DNA from: Alistipes sp.
GTDB taxonomy: Bacteria; Bacteroidota; Bacteroidia; Bacteroidales; Rikenellaceae
Assembly (NCBI GenBank): GCA_017503575.1
Contig: JAFVSV010000053.1
Location: 1-64,000 of the forward strand
DNA: 64,000 bases
Direction of reading: 5' to 3'
Shown here: positions 53,372 to 62,466 of the stretch, piece by piece
How positions within the stretch are numbered: position 1 is the stretch's first letter
Layout of the letters: each line of letters begins with the position of its first letter
Position numbers and translations under genes: made by a program
Notes under the pieces: generated by a model
The model's input: the letters and a program-made list of their open reading frames with translations, nothing else
Told to the model about the DNA's origin: nothing
Databases searched by the model: none

Positions 53372-55693
53372 ATGAAAAGCATGATAACCACCATATTATA
53401 CACAATAATGTTCTCATTGTGTGTATGTTGCGTGCCGCAAGAGAGCGGTTCAGTGGAGGATATCGTGCACAATTCTCACTCGTTATACACCCCAAAATAC
53501 GCCTCTGGTTTTGACATCATCGTCGATGATAATGGCGTCAAAACGGTGCGTGTCATGCGCCCTTGGCAGGGCACCTTAACGGCGGCCGACGAGCAGTACT
53601 TGATGATATTCCCGAATGCCGAGAGTGCCAATGGCTTCGAGGGTCAACATATCGTTGGCTCTGCCCAGCGCGTAGTCTGCATGTCGACAAGCCATATAGC
53701 CATGCTCGACATGTTAGGCGAGGTGGATGCCGTGGTGGGGGTCTCAGGCAAGCAGTATGTGATGAACGAGCATGTGGCGAGTGATGCCGCCATATTAGAT
53801 GTGGGCTACGATGCCAACCTCGACTACGAGGCGCTACTGAGGCTCAAGCCCGACATAGTGTTGATGTATGGCGTGTCGGCGGAGAACAGTGCTGTGACGG
53901 CAAAGCTACGCGAGTTAGGTATCCCCTACCTATATCTGGGGGACTATGTCGAGGAGTCACCACTGGGTAAGGCCGAGTGGATGGTATGCGTTGCCGAGAT
54001 TATGGGGTGCCGCGAGCGTGGCGTGCGTCTCTTTGAGGGCATCGAGAGACGATATAACGCTATCCGTGATGGTGTTGTCGCGGCTGACAACCCGCCAAAA
54101 GTTATGTTCAACCTACCATATCAGGACGTATGGTATATGCCCTCGGACGATAGCTACATGGTGCGTCTTATTGAGGATGCTGGTGGCGAGTATATATACA
54201 GAGGTAGAAACATCACGGGTGGTTCCAAGGGCATTAGCCTCGAGGAGGCGCTCTCCTTGGTGTCGCGTGCCGATATATGGCTTAACGTGGGACAGTGCCG
54301 AACGATGGATGAGGTATACGCCGCAGCGCCTCACTTCACAACAGCAGGCGTGGTGCAGCGTGGCGACATATATAACAACAACCGCCGCTCGAGCGCTGCT
54401 GGTGGTAGCGACTTCTGGGAGTCGGCCATCGTGCGCCCAGATGTAGTACTTGCCGACCTCGTGGGCATCATGGAGGGTAAGAGCGAGGGACTATACTACT
54501 ACCATCGCCTTGATGACACAACGGCTGTGACAACAGATAGAGCAATAGCTCCCATAGAGTATAGCGATACGAGCAACGGCAGAGCGACAACAACAGCCTC
54601 CCTTTGGGGCATTGTCCTTGTTGTCATCATGGCATTGTGGATGGTATATGGCGTGCGTGCCCTCTTCAATAGAGGTGCTACGCGCTATGGATGGCTCTTC
54701 GTGGCACTTGCCATAGCATTGGTAGCATTGGCCGCTGGCGACCTGCTTATCGGTAGTAGTGCGATACCCCTTGGCGATGTGTGGGCAGCACTTGTGGGAG
54801 GCAACACCACCGCCGAATACTCACTAATTGTCAGCAAGTTGCGCCTACCCAAGGTTATCGTGGCCATAGTTGCCGGCATGGCCTTGGCGGCGAGTGGTCT
54901 ACAGATGCAGACACTCTTCCGTAACCCCTTGGCAGGACCTTATGTATTAGGCATCAATGCTGGTGCGAGCCTCGGTGTGGCGCTCTTCACCATGGCGCTA
55001 CCTATGCTCGGTGCAATGTCGGGAAGCTGGCTTGCAGACCTCGGCATCACGGCGATGGCGTGGATAGGTGCAGCGTCGATACTCCTGCTTATGATGGTCG
55101 TGTCGCGCAAGATACGCAACATAAATGTCATTCTCATCCTCGGCATGATGCTCGGCTCGGCGATATCCGCAGTTGTGGGCATCCTCCAATATGTCGGCAC
55201 CGAGGAGTCGCTCAAGAGCTTTGTGGTGTGGACCATGGGCTCGCTATCGACAGTTACCGTGGACGACCTCCTTGTCTTGGTACCCGTGGTGATGAGTGGT
55301 TTGGTACTCGCCATGGTTGCCACCAAGTCGCTAAATATGCTACTCCTCGGTGAGAGCTACGCGCGTACAGTGGGTCTCAACGTAGCACTTTCGCGAGGTA
55401 TCATCTTCCTCTCGACGACGCTCCTCGCAGCCACTGTCACTGCCTATTGTGGTCCTATTGGCTTTATAGGCCTCGCCATGCCACACCTCGCACGCATGAC
55501 CTTCCGTACTGCCGACCACCATATACTTATGCCAGCGTCAATGCTCTGGGGTGCTGTATCCATGTTGCTATGCTGCATCGTCTGCGACATTGTGGCGCGC
55601 AATGGCATGATGCTCCCCGTGAACACCATAACCTCGCTGTTAGGCATACCTATAATCATAGTTGTAATATTCCGTAACCGTAACCGCCAATGA
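53372..55693 (+). CDS. Fused substrate-binding lipoprotein and FecCD-type permease
   Basis: A single 773-residue frame combines two parts that are normally separate. Residues 1-400 are a periplasmic binding protein of the BtuF/FhuD class: signal ending VCCVPQ, VVCMSTSHIAMLDMLGEVDAVVG, YEALLRLKPDIVLMYG, DVWYMPSDDSYMVRL. Residues 410-773 are a FecCD permease with about ten membrane helices (KLRLPKVIVAIVAGMALAAS, LQMQTLFRNPLAGPYVLGIN, GPIGFIGLAMPHLARMTF). No stop or frameshift is seen at the junction. The permease end overlaps the ATPase start by 4 bases (ATGA). Substrates are probably cobalamin, haem or a ferric siderophore; no B12 riboswitch is present upstream. Confidence 0.85.
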   Translation: MKSMITTILYTIMFSLCVCCVPQESGSVEDIVHNSHSLYTPKYASGFDIIVDDNGVKTVRVMRPWQGTLTAADEQYLMIFPNAESANGFEGQHIVGSAQRVVCMSTSHIAMLDMLGEVDAVVGVSGKQYVMNEHVASDAAILDVGYDANLDYEALLRLKPDIVLMYGVSAENSAVTAKLRELGIPYLYLGDYVEESPLGKAEWMVCVAEIMGCRERGVRLFEGIERRYNAIRDGVVAADNPPKVMFNLPYQDVWYMPSDDSYMVRLIEDAGGEYIYRGRNITGGSKGISLEEALSLVSRADIWLNVGQCRTMDEVYAAAPHFTTAGVVQRGDIYNNNRRSSAAGGSDFWESAIVRPDVVLADLVGIMEGKSEGLYYYHRLDDTTAVTTDRAIAPIEYSDTSNGRATTTASLWGIVLVVIMALWMVYGVRALFNRGATRYGWLFVALAIALVALAAGDLLIGSSAIPLGDVWAALVGGNTTAEYSLIVSKLRLPKVIVAIVAGMALAASGLQMQTLFRNPLAGPYVLGINAGASLGVALFTMALPMLGAMSGSWLADLGITAMAWIGAASILLLMMVVSRKIRNINVILILGMMLGSAISAVVGILQYVGTEESLKSFVVWTMGSLSTVTVDDLLVLVPVVMSGLVLAMVATKSLNMLLLGESYARTVGLNVALSRGIIFLSTTLLAATVTAYCGPIGFIGLAMPHLARMTFRTADHHILMPASMLWGAVSMLLCCIVCDIVARNGMMLPVNTITSLLGIPIIIVVIFRNRNRQ

Positions 55694-56448
55694 TAGAGCT
55701 CAATAACATATCCCTCGGCTATGGTCGTCGCACGCTTATCGAGGGTGCCACGACGAGCTTCAAGTGTGGCACGATGGTAGCACTCCTCGGTCGCAATGGT
55801 ACGGGTAAGAGCACGTTGCTACGAGCCATGGCAGCCCTTGGCGATGTGCAGCAGGGCGAGATACTCATCGGTGGCGAGCCCATAACTGAGATATCGCGTG
55901 CCGCACTATCTCGTTTTGTAGCCTTTGTTACAACGGAGCGAATTGATGTCGAGGCACTTACGGCATACGACCTTGTTGCCATAGGCCGCTCACCATATAC
56001 CAATTGGATGGGGCGCCTCGCTGATGAAGACAGGGCAGCGATAGAGCGTGCCATGCAGATAGCTGGTATTGCTGATATGGCGGAGCGCCGAGTGGATACG
56101 ATGTCCGATGGTGAGTGCCAGAGGGTAATGATAGCACGCGCCTTGGCACAGGATACGCGGGTAATACTCCTCGATGAGCCCACAGCCTTTCTCGACCTGC
56201 CCAACCGCTACGAGCTCTGCACATTGCTCGCACGCTTGGCGCACGACGAGGGTAAGTGCGTGATATTCTCGACACACGAACTCGACATAGCGCTATCACT
56301 CGCCGACAGCATAGCCCTCGTAGATACCCCACGCTTAGTACATCTGCCCACATCGGAGATGATAGCTTCGGGAAATATCGAGCGTCTGTTTGATAGCGAC
56401 TATGTGTCGTTTGATGCTGAAACACAGTCTATTCGCCTTAGGCGATAG
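55690..56448 (+). CDS. ABC transporter ATP-binding protein (BtuD/FecE-like)
   Basis: The 252-residue ATPase powers the fused transporter. Motifs are Walker A LLGRNGTGKSTLL, the signature MSDGECQRVMIARALAQD, Walker B VILLDEPTAFLD and the switch histidine in STHELDIALSLAD. The signature second position has D rather than G, common in FecE-like proteins of this phylum. It overlaps the upstream stop by four bases, so translation is coupled. Confidence 0.93.
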   Translation: MIELNNISLGYGRRTLIEGATTSFKCGTMVALLGRNGTGKSTLLRAMAALGDVQQGEILIGGEPITEISRAALSRFVAFVTTERIDVEALTAYDLVAIGRSPYTNWMGRLADEDRAAIERAMQIAGIADMAERRVDTMSDGECQRVMIARALAQDTRVILLDEPTAFLDLPNRYELCTLLARLAHDEGKCVIFSTHELDIALSLADSIALVDTPRLVHLPTSEMIASGNIERLFDSDYVSFDAETQSIRLRR

Positions 56449-56500
56449 GGGGATAAAGTGAAGATAAGCAGGGTACAAATTATAATTTTTTGTTAAAGAT

Positions 56501-56531
56501 TTTGCCAAATAGAAAATTTTGCGTACCTTCG
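56501..56531 (+). promoter_or_regulatory. Promoter of tRNA-Glu
   Basis: TTTG (56501-56504), a 19-base spacer and TACCTTCG (56524-56531) match the Bacteroidota promoter with one departure in the -7 box. Transcription would begin near 56535, upstream of tRNA-Glu and possibly rpsT. Confidence 0.5.
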
Positions 56532-56572
56532 CACCGCTAAATTGCTCTTTATAGTGTGGGCATTAGTGGATT

Positions 56573-56644
56573 GGCCCGTTCGTCTATCGGTTAGGACGCA
56601 AGATTTTCATTCTTGAAAGAGGAGTTCGACTCTCCTACGGGCTG
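56573..56644 (+). tRNA. tRNA-Glu(UUC)
   Basis: A 72-base cloverleaf has acceptor GGCCCGT pairing with ACGGGCT and discriminator G. The D arm lies in TCGTCTATCGGTTAGGACG, the anticodon arm CAAGA-TTTTCAT-TCTTG gives anticodon UUC, and the T arm is AGGAGTTCGACTCTCCT. CCA is not encoded. It lies just upstream of rpsT. Confidence 0.95.
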
Positions 56645-56810
56645 CACTTGGCGCGTTACACCTTGTGTGTGGTGCGTGCGGTTAACAGCAATTTTAGGAG
56701 CGGGCAATGCCTATCCGAAGGCGACTACGGTCGTGACAGGTCGTCCACAGGCCTCAATGGGTGGAATAAATTTTTGCATTAACTAAAAAGTAAAATAAAA
56801 GATTAAAACT

Positions 56811-57062
56811 ATGGCAAACCACAAGTCATCAAAGAAGAGAATCCGCCAGACCGTAACAAAGCGTGCTCACAACCGTCTTTATCACAAGACTGCTCGTAAC
56901 GCTGTCAAGGCTTTGCGTAACACAACAGAGCGTAGCGCAGCTGAGGCTCTTTTGCCAAAGGTAAGCGCAATGTTGGATAAGCTTGCAAAGACAAACATTA
57001 TCCACAAGAACAAGGCTGCTAACCTTAAGAGCTCTCTCGCATTGCACGTTAACGCATTGTAA
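56811..57062 (+). CDS. rpsT: 30S ribosomal protein bS20
   Basis: The 83-residue, lysine/arginine-rich protein matches bS20: [21 protein letters not shown] start, then the helical [24 protein letters not shown] middle and [17 protein letters not shown] end. bS20 is an early-binding 16S rRNA protein. It follows tRNA-Glu by 166 bases and ends at a clear terminator. Confidence 0.96.
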   Translation: MANHKSSKKRIRQTVTKRAHNRLYHKTARNAVKALRNTTERSAAEALLPKVSAMLDKLAKTNIIHKNKAANLKSSLALHVNAL

Positions 57063-57103
57063 TTTACGGTGATAGCGGCGCTACTATGGCGCTTAAGTCT
57101 AAA

Positions 57104-57139
57104 GCCCGAATGGAACACTTGATTTCCATTCGGGTTTTT
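57104..57139 (+). terminator. Terminator of rpsT
   Basis: An 11-base perfect stem (57105-57115 with 57124-57134) is followed by TTTTT. Confidence 0.9.
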
Positions 57140-57227
57140 CTCTACTCCGCATACTACCCTTGTCCGTAACAACAAAAGGGCGTTGCCATAGACAACGCCC
57201 CTACTCATCTTTCTCCTCTCGGCACTA

Positions 57228-57722
57228 CTAATCGAGATAGTAGTAGATATTATCGTAGTTCTCAACATCTACCGCAGTGCGCAGAAGCGTACCATCCTCG
57301 GCATAGTCGAGATAGACATCCGTAAGGTAGCCATTGACAACGATAGTAGCCTCGATAAAGTATATCGTTGATAGGTTGTTACGCTCCACACGGCTAACGT
57401 CGTCAATAGGTGTCTGTGCACCGTAAGCATTCTCGAACGAAGTTTGTACAGCTTCGGGGAGCATGCTATATGGAATCTTAAACTCGGTCATCACCCAATT
57501 GCCAGACTTCTTCTTGTACCAAGCATCGCAATCATCCGACACACCAGGGAGCTTAAACTCACATACGGCATACCCTCTACGGCGCTCCCACTCAATATCA
57601 TAGGCATTTGGGTACTGGGCCTTAAATGCCGAGCGGGTAGACTGTGGCGCATTATAATTGTCGTCACAACCTACCGCAAACACCGCAACGACAGCCACCA
57701 AGGCAAACATAATCTTTCTCAT
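57228..57722 (-). CDS. PepSY-like lipoprotein
   Basis: The 164-residue lipoprotein has its cysteine in VFAVGCDDN. Two PepSY-like repeats are seen: RSAFKAQYPNAYDIEWERRR with CEFKLPG, and VQTSFENAYGAQTPIDDVSR with YLDYAEDGTLLRTAVD. The family (PepSY-like, often DUF2874) occurs as pairs of small periplasmic proteins in Bacteroidota, sometimes beside two-component systems. None is adjacent here. It is the second gene of a two-gene unit, 21 bases after the preceding PepSY-like gene. Confidence 0.83.
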   Translation of the reverse strand: MRKIMFALVAVVAVFAVGCDDNYNAPQSTRSAFKAQYPNAYDIEWERRRGYAVCEFKLPGVSDDCDAWYKKKSGNWVMTEFKIPYSMLPEAVQTSFENAYGAQTPIDDVSRVERNNLSTIYFIEATIVVNGYLTDVYLDYAEDGTLLRTAVDVENYDNIYYYLD

Positions 57723-57743
57723 AGTTCATTCACATTTAATTAG

Positions 57744-58199
57744 TTAATCATCAATTTCTACAAGGCGGAAGGCTGTATCGAACTCCAACTCGAGACCCTG
57801 CGACAGCTTCACGTCCCAGCCACCACGATCGCGATTTATCTCAACGATATCGCTACCTGCGTAGTGCTCATCGACATACAAGCGTAGCTCCTTGGGAACA
57901 ATAGCCGCGGGCACCGCCGAGCGTCCTGCATCGATATCGCGCCACTCGCCATCGCCGTTAAACTCAATCTTTGTGCCATCGCTGAGCACAACCTCATATT
58001 CGGTCGACATAACATCTCTATCCATAGTCACATAACCAACCTCAATACCATCATAGTAGCTCTTCACGAACTCCTGCGCCTTTGCAGGTAACTCCTGATA
58101 GTTGATAGGCTGGTCATCACGCAAATGATAAGCTGTGGCTGCCACAGCCATACCCACTGTTGCAATACCAAGAGCCGCAATCATAATCATTTTTTTCAT
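57744..58199 (-). CDS. PepSY-like secreted protein
   Basis: The 151-residue product has a signal peptide (MIMIAALGIATVGMAVAATA) and two PepSY-like units: LPAKAQEFVKSYYDGIEVGY with YEVVLSDGTKIEFNGDGEW, and VPKELRLYVDEHYAGSDIVE with WDVKLSQGLELEFD. It differs from its downstream partner in having no lipidation cysteine, so it should be released in the periplasm. A -7 box at 58318-58325 leaves a leader of about 110 bases. Confidence 0.83.
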   Translation of the reverse strand: MKKMIMIAALGIATVGMAVAATAYHLRDDQPINYQELPAKAQEFVKSYYDGIEVGYVTMDRDVMSTEYEVVLSDGTKIEFNGDGEWRDIDAGRSAVPAAIVPKELRLYVDEHYAGSDIVEINRDRGGWDVKLSQGLELEFDTAFRLVEIDD

Positions 58200-58317
58200 A
58201 GCTCACTAAAATTAAATTTATATATTCATTTTCGCATAGCAGTGTACGGGTTAGGAGATTACAAAAATCGTACTTATCTCAAATCGTTATACCTCCATTT
58301 TCCGTTCTGCCTCGGGG

Positions 58318-58325
58318 CAAATATA
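58318..58325 (-). promoter_or_regulatory. -7 box of the PepSY-like pair
   Basis: The minus strand reads TATATTTG, 119 bases before the ATG at 58199. No clear -33 box is seen. Confidence 0.4.
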
Positions 58326-58329
58326 TATA

Positions 58330-58362
58330 AAAAATTAGGACGAAAATACTTCTTCGCCCTAA
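58330..58362 (-). terminator. Terminator after the small membrane protein gene
   Basis: A 10-base stem with one mismatch (58335-58344 with 58353-58362) is followed on the minus strand by TTTTTT. It ends the unit that includes the S41 protease gene and the small membrane protein gene. Confidence 0.65.
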
Positions 58363-58425
58363 ATATTTAGTTTTTCGCTATTTTATTTTCTTATGTTCCT
58401 ATAATTTGAGATTATACAGTTCGTT

Positions 58426-58653
58426 CTACTCTATTGTAATATGCTGGTTATCAGTAGCTTGCGACGATAGCAAGGTATTATTCTCCAGCTCATCAGTGTC
58501 GGCCACATCTATTTCACTCTCGACATTCACAACACGACTCTCAACAGCTATTTTCTCACCTAACGAGCTAAACTTCTCCCTATTCATGATGGCTAACACG
58601 ACAACTACAAGGATGGCAAGAGCCACCACACCATCAATAAATCTACGAATCAT
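58426..58653 (-). CDS. Small single-helix membrane protein
   Basis: The 75-residue product has one membrane helix (VVALAILVVVVLAIMN) after a basic N-terminus (MIRRF), then an acidic tail. It lies 42 bases after the S41 protease stop on the same strand and before a terminator, so it is probably cotranscribed. I do not recognise a family. Confidence 0.6.
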   Translation of the reverse strand: MIRRFIDGVVALAILVVVVLAIMNREKFSSLGEKIAVESRVVNVESEIDVADTDELENNTLLSSQATDNQHITIE

Positions 58654-58695
58654 CTCTTAACAATATATTTATTTTACAGCCATCTGAACTCTATT

Positions 58696-60396
58696 TTACA
58701 CTCCCCTCAACTCCTCGACAGCACGCTGCACAATCTCGTCGATAGGGTACATATTATAGTAGAAGCCCGACTCATCATCCATCGAGTTGCGGCCTATATA
58801 CGCACGCAACTGGGCATGGATAATATCGTACGACTTGGCGAGTTCCTCCTGGTTTGTCTCGATGCCCTGCGTCTCGGCATAGCGCGTAAAGTCGTCGACA
58901 AGAGCCACATCATCAAACAAGGCATCAAGGTCGTCGAGGTTCTTAACAGCATCAAGTCGCTCACGGTGACGATCCGTAAAGTCGAGTGTATAACGATAGA
59001 GCGTATTGGTATTCCACACCTTAGTATAATATGGTGTTATGCCTAACGTGTCTAACGGCACAAAGATATCGGGCATGATGCCACCACCGCCGTAAACGGT
59101 ACGGCCACCAGGCGTTGTATACTTAAGCGAGTCGGCAAAGTGTATAGAGTCTGCCGAAAAGAACTCGTTGTGGACATATCTATCGACAATCTCCAACTCA
59201 TACGACATAGCATCACCGTTGGTATATGGCTTCTGTATGCAGCGTCCCGTAGGTGTGTAGTAACGTGCCACGGTAAGGCGCATCGCTGAGCCATCGTCAA
59301 AAGGCATCTGCGCCTGCACCAAACCCTTGCCAAAGGTACGACGACCTATGACCAAGCCTCTATCGTTATCCTGAATGGCGCCTGCCAATATCTCACTCGA
59401 CGAGGCGCTCATCTCATCAACAAGGATTACCAACGGCACCTCCGTAGCGCTACCACTGCCACTGCTATACTGACTCTGCCTCATGCCATGTCTATCCTCC
59501 GTATAGACAATAAGTTTACCGGCAGGTAGAAATTCGTTGGCAATGAGTATTGCTTGGTCGAGGTAGCCTCCTGAGTTAGAGCGCAGGTCAATTATAAGAG
59601 ACTCCATGCCCTGGTCGCGTAGCTTGGCGATGGCGCGACGTATCTCATCGTACGACGTAGAGGCAAACTGCGAGAGACGTATGAAGCCAATGTGCGCCTC
59701 TTTATCAATAATAAAGGCTGTCTCGATGCTATGTATCTCGATGGCATCGCGCACGACATTAATATCTATAAGGTCGCCAACACTGCGTCGCTTAACAGAG
59801 AGTGTGACATTAGAGCCACGGGGGCCTCGCATAAGGCGTACCATAGAGTCCTGCGGTATGCCCTGACCAGCAACATCGCGTCCGTCGATACGCACCACCC
59901 TATCACCAGCACGAACACCAGCCTTATCGCTGGGGCCCTGAGGAATGACATTGAGCACAGTGATGGTATCTGTCGAGGCGTTAAAGACGATGCCTATGCC
60001 ATCGAACTCACCCTCGAGCGACTCGTTAATGGTGTCGAAATCCTTGGCTGGGATATATGCCGAGTGAGGGTCGAGCTCGGCGAGCATGCTCACTATTGCC
60101 TTTTCGTATAGCTCCTCGAGGCTTATCTCTTCGATGTAGCTGTGCTTGATGGCCATCACCGTCTGCATCAACTTATTATCTCGAACAACGGCACTCTCAA
60201 GATTGGCAATATAGGACTCGTACTCTGCAACATTCATCCGCGCGATATCGACACCCATGGCCATGTCGTTAATCATACGCTGTGTGCGTATAATCTCATA
60301 CTTACGACCCACCATGACGCCAATCCACACGCTAACAGCCACAACCGCCACCACTAATAGTGTGAACCTAACCTTCTGCCATCTTCCCTTGAACAT
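58696..60396 (-). CDS. C-terminal processing protease (S41, PDZ)
   Basis: The 566-residue periplasmic protease has an N-terminal membrane anchor (FTLLVVAVVAVSVWIGVMVG). A PDZ domain (VLNVIPQGPSDKAGVRAGDR) precedes the S41 catalytic core with LIIDLRSNSGGYLDQAI, the catalytic serine in DEMSASSSEILAG and the lysine in GRRTFGKGLVQ. Such Ctp/Prc enzymes process or degrade proteins from the C-terminus in the envelope. Length is normal. Confidence 0.94.
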   Translation of the reverse strand: MFKGRWQKVRFTLLVVAVVAVSVWIGVMVGRKYEIIRTQRMINDMAMGVDIARMNVAEYESYIANLESAVVRDNKLMQTVMAIKHSYIEEISLEELYEKAIVSMLAELDPHSAYIPAKDFDTINESLEGEFDGIGIVFNASTDTITVLNVIPQGPSDKAGVRAGDRVVRIDGRDVAGQGIPQDSMVRLMRGPRGSNVTLSVKRRSVGDLIDINVVRDAIEIHSIETAFIIDKEAHIGFIRLSQFASTSYDEIRRAIAKLRDQGMESLIIDLRSNSGGYLDQAILIANEFLPAGKLIVYTEDRHGMRQSQYSSGSGSATEVPLVILVDEMSASSSEILAGAIQDNDRGLVIGRRTFGKGLVQAQMPFDDGSAMRLTVARYYTPTGRCIQKPYTNGDAMSYELEIVDRYVHNEFFSADSIHFADSLKYTTPGGRTVYGGGGIMPDIFVPLDTLGITPYYTKVWNTNTLYRYTLDFTDRHRERLDAVKNLDDLDALFDDVALVDDFTRYAETQGIETNQEELAKSYDIIHAQLRAYIGRNSMDDESGFYYNMYPIDEIVQRAVEELRGV

Positions 60397-60448
60397 ACCC
60401 TCTCAGACGCTATAAAACCGACAATAGAGTCAACTATCAAAATCTATA

Positions 60449-61516
60449 CTACTTATTCTTGAAAGTGTATGTTAGACCTACTGACAACATTGATGACACC
60501 TGCAACTTATCAATCTCAGCCTTGTTGTAGTAAAGCTGGAAGTAGATCTGTGTCGAGATATACTTCGTTGCTTTAATATCTATGGTGTTCTCCCAACGAA
60601 CAGTAGGCACGACGTGTTCATACTCGAGTTTATCTGCCGTAGGCTCGAACTTACGCATAGATGCTATGTCGGTAATCCAACCATAGAACGAGTATGCCGT
60701 AGTACGGTAGCGCAACCAGCCATTCTTACCCCATGTCTTATCGAAGTCGAGCTGTACCGAGAGACCACCCTCGTATTTTGAGGTGTTACCCGCAGGCACG
60801 CCATAGTCATTCGATGTCGATAGGTCGTTACGATATGTAGCGCTCATAGCAATGGGTGCGAGGTTGACCTTAAGAGGGAACTTCTCCGATGGCAAGACGT
60901 ATGTAAAACCGACCGAAGCATCCAAATAACCTGGGGTCATGAAGTTAGATACGCGCGACACGCCATTCTGCTTATCGCCACGCGCACCATAACCAGGAGC
61001 AAACTGGGTACGGAACTTAACGTTAGCACCGTATGTCCAATTCTTGACCATTGCCCACTGCGGCGCAGTCGATATTGCTATCTCGTCGACATTCTTAAAC
61101 CACACACCACGCTGCTCGCCACCGAGCTCCATGCGCATATTGTTGTAGCCGAACTTTGCCGATGCGGTGTTGGTTATCGTAAACTTACCCTTCTTGAAAA
61201 TATGCGAGAAGTTCACATTTGCAAGGATGGTGATGGTGTTATCACCCGCCGCCTGCCACGACTTACTAAAGGCTGTCAACGAGCCGTGAAGGTTTGCGGT
61301 GAAGTCAATGGTGTTACGCTCCTTGCGGATAGCCATGCGGTCGGCCTTAATCTTTGCCTTTGCAACATAGTTGGCATCGACATCCGACGCCTTCATACCG
61401 CTGTCAAACGAGACGTTATCTGCGGTTGCCGTCACCTCGTCAGCTGTCACCTGTGCAGAAAGGTCAGTAGCACAAAAGATTATGGCAAGTGCCAAAAGAG
61501 TAGAAAATTTCTTCAT
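60449..61516 (-). CDS. DUF3078 outer-membrane-type protein
   Basis: The 355-residue product has a signal peptide (FSTLLALAIIFCATDLSAQ) and many amphipathic strands alternating aromatic residues, for example ITILANVNFSHIFKKGKFTI and YISTQIYFQLYYNKAEID, ending in the barrel-like SVGLTYTFKNK. This matches DUF3078 proteins, thought to be outer-membrane barrels of unknown function. It is divergent from nfo and has its own -7 box at 61545-61552. Confidence 0.85.
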   Translation of the reverse strand: MKKFSTLLALAIIFCATDLSAQVTADEVTATADNVSFDSGMKASDVDANYVAKAKIKADRMAIRKERNTIDFTANLHGSLTAFSKSWQAAGDNTITILANVNFSHIFKKGKFTITNTASAKFGYNNMRMELGGEQRGVWFKNVDEIAISTAPQWAMVKNWTYGANVKFRTQFAPGYGARGDKQNGVSRVSNFMTPGYLDASVGFTYVLPSEKFPLKVNLAPIAMSATYRNDLSTSNDYGVPAGNTSKYEGGLSVQLDFDKTWGKNGWLRYRTTAYSFYGWITDIASMRKFEPTADKLEYEHVVPTVRWENTIDIKATKYISTQIYFQLYYNKAEIDKLQVSSMLSVGLTYTFKNK

Positions 61517-61544
61517 ATAGTCGTTAATTAGATTTATTCCACGA

Positions 61545-61552
61545 CAAAGATA
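61545..61552 (-). promoter_or_regulatory. -7 box of the DUF3078 gene
   Basis: The minus strand reads TATCTTTG, 29 bases before the ATG at 61516. It lies 22 bases from the divergent nfo box. Confidence 0.6.
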
Positions 61553-61574
61553 TGAAAAAATTGCGAAAAATAAC

Positions 61575-61582
61575 TATCTTTG
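61575..61582 (+). promoter_or_regulatory. -7 box of nfo
   Basis: TATCTTTG lies 26 bases before the nfo ATG at 61608. Together with 61545-61552 it forms a divergent pair. Confidence 0.6.
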
Positions 61583-61607
61583 TGCATTAACATAACACTT
61601 CGTAGAT

Positions 61608-62453
61608 ATGAAATATTTTGGAGCACACGTCAGTGCATCGGGAGGCGTAGAGAACGCCATAAGCAATGCACAAGCCATAGGGGCTACCGCCTTTGCTCTC
61701 TTCACCAAGAACCAGAGACAGTGGGTAGCGCCATCACTTACACAACATCAGATAGATATATTTGTCAGTGCATGTCGTAACAGCGGTTATGCTGCAACGC
61801 AGATACTACCCCACGACAGCTACCTCATCAACCTCGGTCACCCCGACCAGGAGGGTCTTGACAAGTCGCGCGACGCCTTCTTCGAGGAGATGCTACGCTG
61901 CCAGCAGCTGGGTCTCGACCGTCTCAACTTCCACCCAGGCAGTCACCTTAAGCGCATCAGCGAGGAGGGCTCGCTGGAGCGTATCGCCGAGTCTATAAAC
62001 ATGGCACTCGACAGAACACAGGGGGTCACTGCCGTATTGGAGAATACCGCAGGTCAGGGTTCAAACCTCGGCTACCGCTTCGAGCACCTCGCTTATATCA
62101 TCGAGCGTGTGGAGGACAAGAGCCGCGTGGGTGTATGTATCGACACCTGCCACTCCTTTGCTGCGGGCTACGACCTACGCACCAAGGAGGCATGCGACGC
62201 CACATTTGCAGAGTTCGACCGTATCATCGGCTTCAACTACCTGCGAGGCATGCACCTCAACGATGCCATGCGCCCCTTGGGCAGTCGCATCGACCGTCAC
62301 TCACCACTTGGCGATGGTGAGATTGGCTGGGAGTGCTTCCGTTATATCGCCGAGGATGCACGCTTCGACAACATCCCGCTCATCCTCGAGACCCCCGACG
62401 AGAGCCGTTGGGCAGAGGAGATAGCCACACTTAACAAATTCGCAAATCAGTAA
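61608..62453 (+). CDS. nfo: Deoxyribonuclease IV (endonuclease IV)
   Basis: Nfo incises abasic sites and 3' blocks in base-excision repair. The 281-residue protein has the three metal-site signatures: [24 protein letters not shown] and [19 protein letters not shown] with GDGEIG, plus NFHPGSHL and the terminal LETPDES. Length is normal. Confidence 0.95.
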   Translation: MKYFGAHVSASGGVENAISNAQAIGATAFALFTKNQRQWVAPSLTQHQIDIFVSACRNSGYAATQILPHDSYLINLGHPDQEGLDKSRDAFFEEMLRCQQLGLDRLNFHPGSHLKRISEEGSLERIAESINMALDRTQGVTAVLENTAGQGSNLGYRFEHLAYIIERVEDKSRVGVCIDTCHSFAAGYDLRTKEACDATFAEFDRIIGFNYLRGMHLNDAMRPLGSRIDRHSPLGDGEIGWECFRYIAEDARFDNIPLILETPDESRWAEEIATLNKFANQ

Positions 62454-62466
62454 TACAGAGAAGATA

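Noticed and set aside
53292..53372. Cobalamin riboswitch upstream of the ABC transporter
   Set aside because: The gap is too short and the promoter sits directly at the ATG, leaving no leader for a riboswitch.
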